Shown here piece after piece: positions 15,501 through 25,145 of a stretch of DNA of 64,000 nt. Source of the DNA: Bacillus licheniformis DSM 13 = ATCC 14580 (GTDB taxonomy: Bacteria; Bacillota; Bacilli; Bacillales; Bacillaceae); assembly GCF_000011645.1 (NCBI RefSeq), contig NC_006270.3, forward strand, positions 1,981,501-2,045,500, written 5' to 3'. Within the stretch, counting starts at the first letter, position 1. Every line of letters begins with the position of its first letter. Under the pieces are notes generated by a model. It was not told where the DNA came from, ran no database searches, and saw nothing but the letters and a program-made list of their open reading frames with translations. The position numbers were made by a program, and so were the translations under genes.

Positions 15501-17924
15501 ATGGCACAGCCAGAGATTTATCATGATTTACCATTGGAAGACGTGATCGGCGACCGTTTCGGCCGATACAGCAAATATATTATTCAGGACCGGGCGCTCC
15601 CTGATGCGCGCGACGGCCTGAAGCCTGTTCAAAGAAGAATCTTATACGCCATGCATGCGGAAGGGAACACATACGATAAGAATTTCCGCAAGGCCGCAAA
15701 AACGGTCGGTAATGTAATCGGAAACTATCATCCTCACGGAGACAGCTCGGTCTACGAAGCGATGGTGCGGATGAGCCAGGACTGGAAGGTTCGCAACGTG
15801 CTGATTGAAATGCACGGAAACAACGGAAGCATCGACGGTGATCCGCCGGCTGCGATGCGTTATACAGAAGCAAGGCTCGCGGCGATCGCGTCAGAGCTAT
15901 TGCGGGATATTGACAAAGAAACGGTCGAGTTTGTACCAAACTTTGATGATACGAGCAAAGAGCCTGTCGTCCTTCCGGCAATGTTCCCGAACCTGCTTGT
16001 CAACGGATCGACAGGGATTTCCGCCGGGTATGCGACTGACATTCCGCCGCATCATCTCGGGGAAGTGATCGATGCCGTGATTAAGCGGATCGACTCGCCG
16101 AACTGCAGCGTGGATGACCTCATGGAGTTCGTAAAAGGTCCGGACTTTCCGACCGGAGGAATCATCCAGGGGAAAGAAGGCATAAAAAAAGCCTATGAAA
16201 CCGGAAAAGGAAAAATCATCATCAGGGGCAAAGCCGAGATCGAAACAATCAGAGGCGGCCGCCAGCAAATTGTCATTACTGAAATTCCGTTTGAAGTCAA
16301 CAAAGCGAATTTAGTGAAAAAAATGGACGAATTCAGGATTGAACGGAAGGTCGAAGGGATTTCAGAAGTCCGTGACGAGACCGACCGGACAGGCCTCAGA
16401 ATCGTGATTGAGCTGAAAAAAGAAGCGGATGCACAAGGCATTTTAAATTTCTTATACAAAAACACGGATTTGCAGATTCCTTACAACTTTAACATGGTCG
16501 CCATCCATAACAGAAGACCGATGCTGATGAATCTCACATCGATTTTGGACGCTTATATCGGCCACCAAAAAGAAGTCATCACCAACCGTTCTCAGTATGA
16601 GCTGAAAAAAGCGAAGGAAAGGCATCATATCGTAGAAGGCTTAATGAAGGCACTGTCCATTTTGGATGAGGTCATTGCGACGATCCGCTCCTCCAATGAC
16701 AAGCGCGATGCCAAAAACAATCTGATCGAAAAGTTCGCATTTACTGAGCCGCAGGCTGAAGCGATCGTTTCCTTGCAGCTGTACAGGCTGACAAACACAG
16801 ATATTACGGCCCTCCAGGAAGAAGCAAAAGAACTGGACCAGAAGATCAAAGAGCTGGAAGAGATCCTTTCCAATGATAAGAAACTTTTGAAAGTGATCAA
16901 AGACAGCTTGAAAAAGGTTAAAAAAACCTATGCCAGTCAAAGGCGCTCTGTCATCGAAGAAAAAATCGAAGAAATTAAAATCAACCTTGAAGTGATGGTG
17001 GCGTCGGAAGACGTTTATGTGACCGTAACGAAAGACGGTTATATTAAACGAACGAGCCAGCGGTCTTTCGCCGCATCAAACGGCCAGGACTTCGGCATGA
17101 AAGATACCGACCGTCTGCTCTGTCAGCTGGAAATGAATACGACAGACGTTCTGCTCTTGTTCACAAATAAAGGGAGCTATGTCTATTGTCCAGTTCACCA
17201 GCTCCCTGATATCAGATGGAAAGATTTAGGTCAGCATATAACGAATATCATATCGATTGACAGCGATGAGTCCATCGTCAAGGCGATTCCTGTCAGAGAG
17301 TTTACCGAATCTGAATACCTGCTGTTCTTTACGAAAAACGGAATGGCGAAAAGAACTCAGCTGATGCAGTATAAAGCACAGCGCTATTCAAAAGCACTGG
17401 TTGCCCTTAATTTAAAAGGCGACGATGAAGTGGTCGATGTTCATGTAACGGACGGAACGAAAGATTTGTTTATTGCGACACATTCCGGCTACGGTCTGTG
17501 GTTCACAGAAGATGAAGTCAGCGTCGTCGGCGCAAGGGCGGCCGGTGTCAAGGGCGTCAATTTGAAAGACGGCGACTTTGTCGCCAGCGGACAGGTTTTA
17601 GAGGAAAAAGACGTGCTTGTGCTCGTGACCCAGCGCGGATCTATTAAGCGGATGAACCGCAGCGAATTTGAAAAAACGTCAAGGGCGAAACGAGGGGTTC
17701 TCATGCTGAGGGAACTGAAGAAAAAACCTCACCGCATTGCCGGCCTGCTCGCATGTTCATATCATGATCAAATCACGCTTCAAACCGAAAAAGGCATCAC
17801 AGAGGAGATGCTTGTCAAAGAAATCAAGCTTCATGACCGGTACAGCAACGGTTCTTTCATCATCGACGAAGATGAAGCAGGGGAAGTAACGGATGTATGG
17901 ATCAGCAAACATGAGCTGGAGTGA
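15501..17924 (+). CDS. parC: Topoisomerase IV subunit A (ParC)
   Basis: 807 residues. DNA cleavage and rejoining subunit. The winged-helix breakage domain holds the catalytic Tyr121 in AAMRYTEARL; the quinolone-resistance region (HPHGDSSVYEAMV) has the wild-type Ser and Glu pattern. A coiled-coil tower follows, then a C-terminal beta-pinwheel with repeats such as DGYIKRTSQRSF, NGMAKRTQL and RGSIKRMNRSEF. GAGGAGG precedes the ATG. The pair parE-parC ends the conserved block shared with B. subtilis; an arabinose cluster follows instead of ynfC-alsT. Confidence 0.97.
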   Translation: MAQPEIYHDLPLEDVIGDRFGRYSKYIIQDRALPDARDGLKPVQRRILYAMHAEGNTYDKNFRKAAKTVGNVIGNYHPHGDSSVYEAMVRMSQDWKVRNVLIEMHGNNGSIDGDPPAAMRYTEARLAAIASELLRDIDKETVEFVPNFDDTSKEPVVLPAMFPNLLVNGSTGISAGYATDIPPHHLGEVIDAVIKRIDSPNCSVDDLMEFVKGPDFPTGGIIQGKEGIKKAYETGKGKIIIRGKAEIETIRGGRQQIVITEIPFEVNKANLVKKMDEFRIERKVEGISEVRDETDRTGLRIVIELKKEADAQGILNFLYKNTDLQIPYNFNMVAIHNRRPMLMNLTSILDAYIGHQKEVITNRSQYELKKAKERHHIVEGLMKALSILDEVIATIRSSNDKRDAKNNLIEKFAFTEPQAEAIVSLQLYRLTNTDITALQEEAKELDQKIKELEEILSNDKKLLKVIKDSLKKVKKTYASQRRSVIEEKIEEIKINLEVMVASEDVYVTVTKDGYIKRTSQRSFAASNGQDFGMKDTDRLLCQLEMNTTDVLLLFTNKGSYVYCPVHQLPDIRWKDLGQHITNIISIDSDESIVKAIPVREFTESEYLLFFTKNGMAKRTQLMQYKAQRYSKALVALNLKGDDEVVDVHVTDGTKDLFIATHSGYGLWFTEDEVSVVGARAAGVKGVNLKDGDFVASGQVLEEKDVLVLVTQRGSIKRMNRSEFEKTSRAKRGVLMLRELKKKPHRIAGLLACSYHDQITLQTEKGITEEMLVKEIKLHDRYSNGSFIIDEDEAGEVTDVWISKHELE

Positions 17925-18225
17925 AATCGAACAGCACGCCGTTGATCATTCAATATCTAGGGGCGTCACCACATGTCTATCAAGCCGTTTCAATGCTCAG
18001 AAAAAGAGCATGCCGGATAAACCTTAAACAGCACGATGTTACTTTCTTGTGACACAATTATACAGCATCTAATATATCAGAGACTGATTTTTTCTCTTCG
18101 GTGAGATTTTCGCCCGTTTTTCTGATTCAACATTTCTTTGCTTAATTGATACCAGAGTAAAACAACCCAGTCCGTGTTCGCGCCTTTAGTGAACATGGAC
18201 TGGGTTTTTCTTGATCACGCTATGA
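17925..18225. other. Intergenic region between parC and araR
   Basis: No gene seen. It ends in a strong inverted repeat (18164-18209, listed separately) that serves as a convergent terminator. This is the left junction of the inserted arabinose cluster; no direct repeat or integrase trace was recognised. Confidence 0.5.
18164..18209. terminator. Bidirectional terminator between parC and araR
   Basis: AACCCAGTCCGTGTTC / GAACATGGACTGGGTT, near-perfect 16-bp stem with TTTTTC on the forward side. Confidence 0.85.
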
Positions 18226-19317
18226 TTATTGTATTTCTAACTCTTTTACGGTTTCGCCTTCAACTAACACAGGTTGATAGTAGGTTTCGTTTGGTAAATC
18301 CTTCTTTCCTTGTAATTTTTTAATGACCCAATCAGCTGCATCGTGTCCCATTTGTTCTTGAGGATGGGTCAATGTTGTTAGTTTGATATTCGCATTTTTG
18401 GCGATATACGAATTGTCCTGACCAATAATTGACAATTTGTCCGGGATAGAAATATTAAGTTGTCTGCATACATTTGCTACTTCCAGCCCTACTTCGTCGT
18501 TGTAGCAGACGATTGCAGTCAACACGTCTCTTTTTTCATTTAGAAACTTCTTCAGGTCTGTGTATAGGTCCAGCTTCGTCTCTATATTGTACGAAAGCAC
18601 ATGCTCCGGGTAAAATCGTAATTTGGCTTCACCAAGCGCTTTTATATACCCCTTCATTCGATACTTTCCTTGTAAATCATCCATTTTTGAAATGAGACCA
18701 ATTTGTGTATGTCCTTTTGATATTAATTCTTTTGTTGCGAGATAGCTTGACTGCACGTCATCGAGACAAAGAAAAGGAACATCTAATTCTTCATAATAAG
18801 CATTGATCATGATGAAAGGAATATCCTGTTCCTTAAACGATAGGTAGTAGGCAATATTGGGATTGTACAGATTGCTTTTCGTAGGTTCAACAATTAAACC
18901 ATCTACGCCAAATGACAGCATCATTTCCAAAGCTTTTTTTTCTTGTTCGACATCATTATTTGTACTAGCTAATAGTAACGAATAATTAGCCTCATTCAAT
19001 CTCCCTTCAATTCCACGAATAATGGAGGGGAAAATGTAATCAGAAATGTAGGTCGTGATTACACCGATTATTTTGTTATTGGAATTCCCGCCGGCTTTTG
19101 ATTGATACTGGTTACTAACATAAGTGCCAGACCCTTTTTCACTTCTTAAGAACCCTTCGTTCGATAGTTCTAAAATGGCTTTTCGAACAGTGTGGCGGCT
19201 GACTTTGTACTCTTCCTGTATGGCGGATTCAGTAGGAATTTGGTCTCCCGCTCTGTAAACTCCTGAAAGTATTTTACTTTTTATGTCATTAATGATGACC
19301 TTATACTTTGGTTTCAT
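18226..19317 (-). CDS. araR: AraR, arabinose-responsive repressor (GntR-LacI chimera)
   Basis: 363 residues. An N-terminal GntR winged helix (PKYKVIINDIKSKILSGVYRAGDQ; VSRHTVRKAILELSNEGFL) is fused to a LacI/periplasmic-type sugar-binding domain (IIGVITTYISDYIFPSIIRGIE; VCYNDEVGLEVANVC), the AraR architecture. Arabinose binding releases it from operators. The start at 19317 follows GAAGTGAG; upstream in-frame codons add 25 non-conserved residues. Divergent from araBDA across 353 bp holding a near-canonical AraR operator. Sequence is AT-richer than the flanking core genes. Confidence 0.92.
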   Translation of the reverse strand: MKPKYKVIINDIKSKILSGVYRAGDQIPTESAIQEEYKVSRHTVRKAILELSNEGFLRSEKGSGTYVSNQYQSKAGGNSNNKIIGVITTYISDYIFPSIIRGIEGRLNEANYSLLLASTNNDVEQEKKALEMMLSFGVDGLIVEPTKSNLYNPNIAYYLSFKEQDIPFIMINAYYEELDVPFLCLDDVQSSYLATKELISKGHTQIGLISKMDDLQGKYRMKGYIKALGEAKLRFYPEHVLSYNIETKLDLYTDLKKFLNEKRDVLTAIVCYNDEVGLEVANVCRQLNISIPDKLSIIGQDNSYIAKNANIKLTTLTHPQEQMGHDAADWVIKKLQGKKDLPNETYYQPVLVEGETVKELEIQ

Positions 19318-19561
19318 TTCACTCACTTCTTTCGCAGTTGTTCGCATTCTAATTTTTTTAATTGAATGATTTGTGTGGACATATTTTATCATGGCTTACA
19401 ATGAATTAAAAGATTCCGCCTTATTTTCGTGAAAATTAACTAGCAATTATAAAAATTTTCTTTAGGTTTTATGTTATTCAAATACCTTTTATTATAAACA
19501 TTAAGAGAAAAATAACAGAAAATATCGTCGTGATATTTATATGAACATATTATATTCTAGA

Positions 19562-19590
19562 TTGACATATGTACGTACAAAAAATATACT
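19562..19590 (+). promoter_or_regulatory. araBDA promoter with embedded AraR operator
   Basis: TTGACA, 17 bp, TATACT: a near-consensus SigA promoter. The spacer contains ATATGTACGTACAAAA (19567-19582), close to the AraR consensus ATTTGTACGTACAAAT. Binding there would block RNA polymerase. A looser candidate, TTATATGAACATAT, lies about 30 bp upstream. The remainder of 19318-19561 is AT-rich and without genes. Confidence 0.8.
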
Positions 19591-19670
19591 AAGGTTGTAA
19601 TAAAGTTAAGCGGAAAGGAAAATGCTTTCTTTCGAATTATAATGAAATCGCTATCAGAGGGGGGGATTAC

Positions 19671-21278
19671 GTGAAAGCGAATCGAGTAAACATCAAGCAA
19701 GCCATAACTGAGGGAGAAACATCACTTGGAATTGAATTCGGATCCACACGTATTAAAGCAGTGTTGATTGATAGCAGTTTTGAAACAATCGCATCTGGAA
19801 GCTATGAGTGGGAAAACCTCTTGGAAGATGGATTTTGGACGTACAACTTGGTAGATATTATCACTGGATTGCGAACAGCTTATAGTGAAATGAAGAATGA
19901 AGTTGAACGAAATTATGGCATCACCATTCGCAAAATCGGTTCTATTGGAATTTCTGCAATGATGCATGGGTATATGGCTTTTGACAAAACAGGGGAGCTG
20001 CTTGTTCCGTTTCGAACTTGGCGTAACTCAACAACCGGTGCTGCAGCAAAAGAATTAACTGATCAATTTCAATTCAATATCCCCGAACGGTGGAGTATTG
20101 CTCACCTTTATCAAGCGATATTAAATGAAGAGAAGCATTTGCCTCGCATTGACTATATCACCACCTTAGCCGGGTACATTCACTGGTTACTGACTGGTAA
20201 TAAAGCAATTGGCATTGGAGATGCTTCGGGCATGTTCCCGATTGATGAATCAACGCAAAATTACAATGAATCGATGGTCAAGCAGTTTGATGAACTGATT
20301 TCGAACAAAGGCTACCCTTGGAAGCTGAAGGATATTCTTCCTAAAGTTTATATTTCAGGCGAGCAGGCTGGTGAATTAACCGAAATTGGTGCAAAAATTC
20401 TGGATCAGTCAAAAAATTTACAACCAGGCATTCCAATTTGTCCACCGGAAGGCGATGCTGGAACAGGAATGGTTGCTACGAATAGTGTGAGGAAACGCAC
20501 TGGAAACATTTCGGTGGGAACTTCAGTTTTTGCCATGATTGTATTAGAAAAAGAACTTTCAAAAGTATATCCAGAAATTGATTTGGTCACAACGCCAAAC
20601 GGCAGTCCGGTTGGAATGGTTCATGCGAATAACTGCTCAAGCGATATTAATGCTTGGCTAGGATTGTTTCGTGAATTTTTTGAAGCAATGGGACAAAAGA
20701 TTGAAACGAATAAATTATTCGAAGTGATGTTAAATAAAGCTTTGGAAGCTGACTCAGATGGCGGCGGTTTGCTAAGCTACGGCTATTTCTCCGGTGAAAA
20801 TATTACGGGATTAGAAAAAGGCCGGCCATTATTTGTCCGCTCACCAGAGAGTCGTTTCAATTTAGCAAACTTCATGCGGACACACCTTTTTACAGCCTTT
20901 GCTGCTTTGAAAATCGGAATGGATATTTTGACCAAAGAGGAAAAAATTGAAATCGATAGCATTTTAGCTCACGGCGGTTTATTCAAAACCCCTCTTGTCG
21001 GACAAAAAATTGTTGCAGCTGCAATGAATACGCCGGTATCAGTTATGGAAACAGCCGGAGAAGGCGGTGCGTGGGGAATGGCTATTCTTGCTTCTTACAT
21101 GATGAACAAAGGTCAAGAAGAGAGCTTAGAAGACTTCCTCGACAAAAAAGTCTTTGAAGAGGATGCCGGGCAGGAAATTTACCCTGATCAATTAGATGTA
21201 GAAGGATTTGAAGCATTTATCGAACGGTACAAAAAAGGTTTAATGATTGAGCAGGCCGCTGTAGACCATTTGATTTAA
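19671..21278 (+). CDS. araB: L-ribulokinase
   Basis: 535 residues, FGGY carbohydrate kinase. It phosphorylates L-ribulose at C5. The phosphate-binding loop is GIEFGSTRIKAVLID near residue 21; substrate-region motifs include ISAMMHGYMAFD and CPPEGDAGTGMVATNS; the adenosine-site part is HGGLFKTPLVGQKI and ETAGEGGAWGMA. The start is GTG, preceded by GAGGGGGGG. The protein is shorter than B. subtilis AraB (about 560 residues) and resembles lactobacillar and related forms. First gene of araB-araD-araA. Confidence 0.93.
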   Translation: MKANRVNIKQAITEGETSLGIEFGSTRIKAVLIDSSFETIASGSYEWENLLEDGFWTYNLVDIITGLRTAYSEMKNEVERNYGITIRKIGSIGISAMMHGYMAFDKTGELLVPFRTWRNSTTGAAAKELTDQFQFNIPERWSIAHLYQAILNEEKHLPRIDYITTLAGYIHWLLTGNKAIGIGDASGMFPIDESTQNYNESMVKQFDELISNKGYPWKLKDILPKVYISGEQAGELTEIGAKILDQSKNLQPGIPICPPEGDAGTGMVATNSVRKRTGNISVGTSVFAMIVLEKELSKVYPEIDLVTTPNGSPVGMVHANNCSSDINAWLGLFREFFEAMGQKIETNKLFEVMLNKALEADSDGGGLLSYGYFSGENITGLEKGRPLFVRSPESRFNLANFMRTHLFTAFAALKIGMDILTKEEKIEIDSILAHGGLFKTPLVGQKIVAAAMNTPVSVMETAGEGGAWGMAILASYMMNKGQEESLEDFLDKKVFEEDAGQEIYPDQLDVEGFEAFIERYKKGLMIEQAAVDHLI

Positions 21279-21291
21279 TGGAGGGATTGAC

Positions 21292-21987
21292 GTGCTAGAA
21301 CAACTGAAAGAAGAAGTATTACAAGCGAATTTGGACCTGCCTAAATACGGACTCGTGAAATACACATGGGGAAATGCAAGTGCCATTGACCGTGAAACAG
21401 GTCTATTCGTTATCAAACCGAGCGGTGTTGATTATGAAACGATGAAAGCTAGTGATATGGTGGTTGTTGATTTAGATGGCAATGTTGTTGAAGGAGAGCT
21501 GAGGCCTTCATCAGATACAGCGACTCACGCAGTGCTTTATAAGCGCTACCCTGAAATTGGAGGAATTGTACACACTCATTCAACTTGGGCGACAATCTGG
21601 GCTCAAGCAGGCCTTGATGTTCCAGCGATGGGGACCACTCATGCAGACACATTCTATGGTTCCGTACCATGTGCCCGTTACTTGACACAAGAGGAGATTG
21701 ATCGCGGTTACGAAGCAGAAACAGGTCATGTGATTATCGAAACATTTGAGGAGCGAGGGTTAGATATTTTAGCTGTTCCCGGTGTCTTACTTCACGGTCA
21801 TGGTCCATTTACTTGGGGCAAAGATGTAAAATCAGCCGTATTGAATAGTGTGGTGTTGGAGGAAGTTGCGAAAATGAATTTATTTACAAGAGAATTAAAT
21901 CTTTTTGCAAAAGAATTACCACAACGTATTTTAGATAAACATTACTTACGAAAACACGGTAAAAATGCTTATTATGGTCAAAAGTAA
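21292..21987 (+). CDS. araD: L-ribulose-5-phosphate 4-epimerase
   Basis: 231 residues, class II aldolase fold. It converts L-ribulose-5-phosphate to D-xylulose-5-phosphate, which enters the pentose phosphate pathway. The zinc ligands are in HTHSTWATIWAQAG and LLHGHGPFTWGKD; GNASAIDRETG and KPSGVDYETM bind the phosphate. The start is GTG, 7 nt after GGAGGG. It lies 13 bp after araB and 55 bp before araA. Confidence 0.95.
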   Translation: MLEQLKEEVLQANLDLPKYGLVKYTWGNASAIDRETGLFVIKPSGVDYETMKASDMVVVDLDGNVVEGELRPSSDTATHAVLYKRYPEIGGIVHTHSTWATIWAQAGLDVPAMGTTHADTFYGSVPCARYLTQEEIDRGYEAETGHVIIETFEERGLDILAVPGVLLHGHGPFTWGKDVKSAVLNSVVLEEVAKMNLFTRELNLFAKELPQRILDKHYLRKHGKNAYYGQK

Positions 21988-22042
21988 TGTCAATTCTATC
22001 AAACTATCAATTATCCCATCAATTTAAGAAAAGAGGGTTATT

Positions 22043-23467
22043 ATGTTAACAACAGGGAAAAAAGAATTTTGGTTTGTCGTAGGTTCACAGCATCTTTATG
22101 GGGAAGAAACGTTAGCGGAAGTCAGAGCGCACGCGCAAGCCATGACCGATGCATTAAATGAAAGCGCTGTTTTGCCATATCCGCTTGTATTGCAAGATTT
22201 GGCTGTTAATGCAGATAAAATCACTAGCATCATGAAAGAAGTAAATTATCGTGACGAAGTCGCCGGTGTTATCACTTGGATGCATACTTTCTCGCCTGCG
22301 AAAATGTGGATTCGCGGAACAAAATTATTGCAAAAACCATTACTTCATTTAGCGACACAATTTAATGAAAGTATTCCATGGCCAACGATTGACATGGACT
22401 TTATGAACCTCAACCAATCTGCTCATGGCGACCGTGAATACGGTTTTATCAATGCCCGTTTGAAAAAACAAAATAAAGTTGTCGTAGGTTATTGGGAGCG
22501 ACCTGAAGTGCAACAGCAAATTGCAGAATGGATGGACGTAGCGGTTGCTTATAACGAAAGCTTCAACATCAAGGTCGCTCGGTTTGGTGACAACATGCGT
22601 AACGTTGCTGTTACTGAAGGGGATAAGATTGAAGCGCAAATTCAATTTGGCTGGACAGTTGATTACTTTGGCATCGGTGATCTTGTTCAATACGTGAATG
22701 CGGTTACAGATGAAGAGATTAATCGTTTGTTTGCAGAATACGCAGACCTTTATGAATTTGATTATGGCACTTACAGTCGGGAAGATTGGGAGAAGAGTGT
22801 AAAAGTACAAGCAAGCTATGAAATCGCTATTAAACGTTTCCTTGATGATGGTGGTTACAATGCTTTCACAACTAACTTTGAAGATTTATATGGAATGAAA
22901 CAGCTTCCGGGTCTTGCCGTCCAACGTTTGATGGCGCAAGGATATGGCTTTGCCGGTGAAGGAGATTGGAAAACTGCAGCGCTCGACCGCTTGCTCAAAG
23001 TGATGAGCCGTAACCAATCAACTGGTTTTATGGAAGATTACACATATGAATTGGCTGCCGGTCAAGAATCAATTCTTCAATCGCATATGCTTGAAGTTGA
23101 CCCATCTTTAGCAAGCAATAAACCAAAAATTATCGTCTCTCCATTAGGTATTGGTGATCGTGAAGACCCGGCACGCCTAGTGTTCGACGGAAAAGCAGGA
23201 GATGGCGTGGTTGTTTCAATGGCAGACTTTGGTACGCACTACAAATTGTTGATTAACGAAGTTTCTGCATTTGAACCAACTGTTCCAGCACCAAACCTTC
23301 CAGTTGCACGGGTGCTTTGGGAAGTGAAGCCTAACTTCCAAGATGGAGTGAAAGCATGGCTTGAGAATGGCGGCGGCCACCATACAGTTGTTTCATTGTT
23401 TTTAACAACAGACCAAATGATCACTTATGCAAAGCTCGTTGACTTGGAATATGTAGTGATTAAGTAA
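22043..23467 (+). CDS. araA: L-arabinose isomerase
   Basis: 474 residues. It isomerises L-arabinose to L-ribulose and uses Mn2+. Family motifs are WFVVGSQHLYGEETL at the N-terminus, ITWMHTFSPAKMWI, and QFNESIPWP; the metal-binding residues include Glu in FAGEGDWKTAA and a His in the C-terminal GGGHHTVVSL. The sequence agrees with the B. licheniformis enzyme as I remember it. It is last in araB-araD-araA, whereas the B. subtilis operon begins with araA. Confidence 0.96.
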   Translation: MLTTGKKEFWFVVGSQHLYGEETLAEVRAHAQAMTDALNESAVLPYPLVLQDLAVNADKITSIMKEVNYRDEVAGVITWMHTFSPAKMWIRGTKLLQKPLLHLATQFNESIPWPTIDMDFMNLNQSAHGDREYGFINARLKKQNKVVVGYWERPEVQQQIAEWMDVAVAYNESFNIKVARFGDNMRNVAVTEGDKIEAQIQFGWTVDYFGIGDLVQYVNAVTDEEINRLFAEYADLYEFDYGTYSREDWEKSVKVQASYEIAIKRFLDDGGYNAFTTNFEDLYGMKQLPGLAVQRLMAQGYGFAGEGDWKTAALDRLLKVMSRNQSTGFMEDYTYELAAGQESILQSHMLEVDPSLASNKPKIIVSPLGIGDREDPARLVFDGKAGDGVVVSMADFGTHYKLLINEVSAFEPTVPAPNLPVARVLWEVKPNFQDGVKAWLENGGGHHTVVSLFLTTDQMITYAKLVDLEYVVIK

Positions 23468-23542
23468 TGCCTCTAACCTCCGAGGAGGTGCTGCTTCCTT
23501 GGAGGTGAAAATAGGCATCAGTTTTCAAAATATTTATGATTT

Positions 23543-23556
23543 TGTAAGCGTTATCG
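23543..23556 (+). promoter_or_regulatory. cre-like site 1
   Basis: TGTAAGCGTTATCG matches the CcpA cre consensus TGWAANCGNTNWCA at 13 of 14 positions. Upstream of the sugar porter. Confidence 0.6.
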
Positions 23557-23573
23557 CGACATTCAGTAAAAAT

Positions 23574-23587
23574 TGAAAGCGTTTAAA
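23574..23587 (+). promoter_or_regulatory. cre-like site 2
   Basis: TGAAAGCGTTTAAA, 13 of 14 to the cre consensus, 31 bp after site 1 (about three helical turns). Confidence 0.6.
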
Positions 23588-23658
23588 AATAGGCGAATAA
23601 AACCATGAGATTTAGGGAGAAATCCCACCAAATAATATCCTGGCATGTATTTGCGGCT

Positions 23659-23672
23659 TGAAAGCGCTTTTA
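23659..23672 (+). promoter_or_regulatory. cre-like site 3
   Basis: TGAAAGCGCTTTTA, 13 of 14 to the cre consensus, 79 bp before the start of the sugar porter gene. Confidence 0.6.
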
Positions 23673-23750
23673 TTATTTCTTAAAAAGCCTTCAATATTTT
23701 TGCAGTGGATTTTTACACAATTTAATTTCAACCTTGAGGAGGAAACTTTA

Positions 23751-25145
23751 ATGGTTAATGAAAAGAAAATCTCAAGTGGCTTCATTTACTTTTTTGGGGC
23801 TTTTGCGGGCATTCTTTTCGGTTATGATATCGGCGTTATGACGGGTGCTTTGCCTTTTCTGCAAAATGATTGGAACCTTCAAGACAACGCCGGGGTTATT
23901 GGATGGATTACCTCTTCGGTAATGTTAGGCGCTATTTTTGGAGGCGCCCTTGCCGGACAACTTTCTGATCGTTTGGGACGGCGCAAAATGATTTTAATTT
24001 CCGCTATCATTTTTGTTGTTGGATCCATTTTGTCAGGAATAGCACCTCATAATGGGATACTATTTTTGATTGTTTCTCGGGTTTTATTGGGATTGGCCGT
24101 TGGTGCCGCTTCTGCATTGGTCCCAGCCTATATGTCGGAAATGGCGCCTGCACGTTTACGTGGACGGCTGTCAGGAATTAATCAAACAATGATTTGTTCT
24201 GGAATGTTGCTTTCTTACATTGTTGATTTTCTATTGAAAGATTTGCCGGAAACAATGGCGTGGCGGTTGATGCTTGGTTTGGCTGCTGTACCTGCTTTGA
24301 TCTTATATGTTGGAATGCTAAAATTACCCGAATCACCACGTTTTTTAATAAAGAACAATAAACTTGATGAAGCTCGCAAGGTGTTGAGCTATATTCGCTC
24401 TAACAAAGGAGAGATTGATTCTGAAATAACGCAAATTCAAGAAACTGCCAGAGAAGAAGCGAAGGCAAATCAAAATGCATCATGGGCTACCCTCTTAAGC
24501 AATAAATATCGTTTTTTATTAATTGCCGGTGTGGGTGTTGCTGCTTTTCAACAATTCCAGGGTGCAAACGCAATTTTTTATTACATTCCTTTAATTGTAG
24601 AAAAAGCAACAGGAAATGCAGCAAGTTCAGCTTTGATGTGGCCGATTATTCAAGGAGTTATTCTCGTGCTAGGTTCATTAATATTCTTAGTGATTGCTGA
24701 TAAATTTAATCGCCGTACTTTATTAACAGTAGGCGGAACAATAATGGGGCTGTCCTTTATTTTGCCGGCAATATTGAATATATTAATTCCTAATGCGAAT
24801 CCGATGATGATGGTTGTCTTTTTGAGTATCTATGTAGCACTTTATTCATTCACATGGGCTCCTTTAACTTGGGTCATAGTTGGAGAAATTTTCCCGCTGG
24901 TAATTCGCGGGCGTGCGTCTGGTTTAGCTTCATCATTTAACTGGATTGGTTCTTTCTTGGTTGGATTGCTATTTCCTGTTATGACCGCTTCGATGTCTCA
25001 AGAAGCTGTGTTTGCAATCTTCGGTGTGATTTGTTTGCTTGGAGTTGTATTTATCCGGACACGCGTCCCTGAAACTCGAGGTCGCAGTTTAGAGGAAATC
25101 GAAAAAAATGGAGAAAATAAACGAGTTGACGGAAAAAGCGCGTAA
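23751..25145 (+). CDS. Sugar porter of the MFS (probable arabinose/pentose permease)
   Basis: 464 residues, twelve membrane helices. Sugar-porter signatures are present: FGYDIGVMTGALPF, DRLGRRKMI, PESPRFLIK after helix 6, QQFQGANAIFYY and PETRGRSLEEIE at the end. It is closer in character to lactobacillar AraT/XylT proton symporters than to B. subtilis AraE. The ATG at 23751 follows GAGGAGG. Three cre-like sites upstream and adjacency to araBDA suggest pentose uptake under catabolite control; I see no AraR box directly in front of it. Xylose cannot be excluded as substrate. Confidence 0.85.
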   Translation: MVNEKKISSGFIYFFGAFAGILFGYDIGVMTGALPFLQNDWNLQDNAGVIGWITSSVMLGAIFGGALAGQLSDRLGRRKMILISAIIFVVGSILSGIAPHNGILFLIVSRVLLGLAVGAASALVPAYMSEMAPARLRGRLSGINQTMICSGMLLSYIVDFLLKDLPETMAWRLMLGLAAVPALILYVGMLKLPESPRFLIKNNKLDEARKVLSYIRSNKGEIDSEITQIQETAREEAKANQNASWATLLSNKYRFLLIAGVGVAAFQQFQGANAIFYYIPLIVEKATGNAASSALMWPIIQGVILVLGSLIFLVIADKFNRRTLLTVGGTIMGLSFILPAILNILIPNANPMMMVVFLSIYVALYSFTWAPLTWVIVGEIFPLVIRGRASGLASSFNWIGSFLVGLLFPVMTASMSQEAVFAIFGVICLLGVVFIRTRVPETRGRSLEEIEKNGENKRVDGKSA

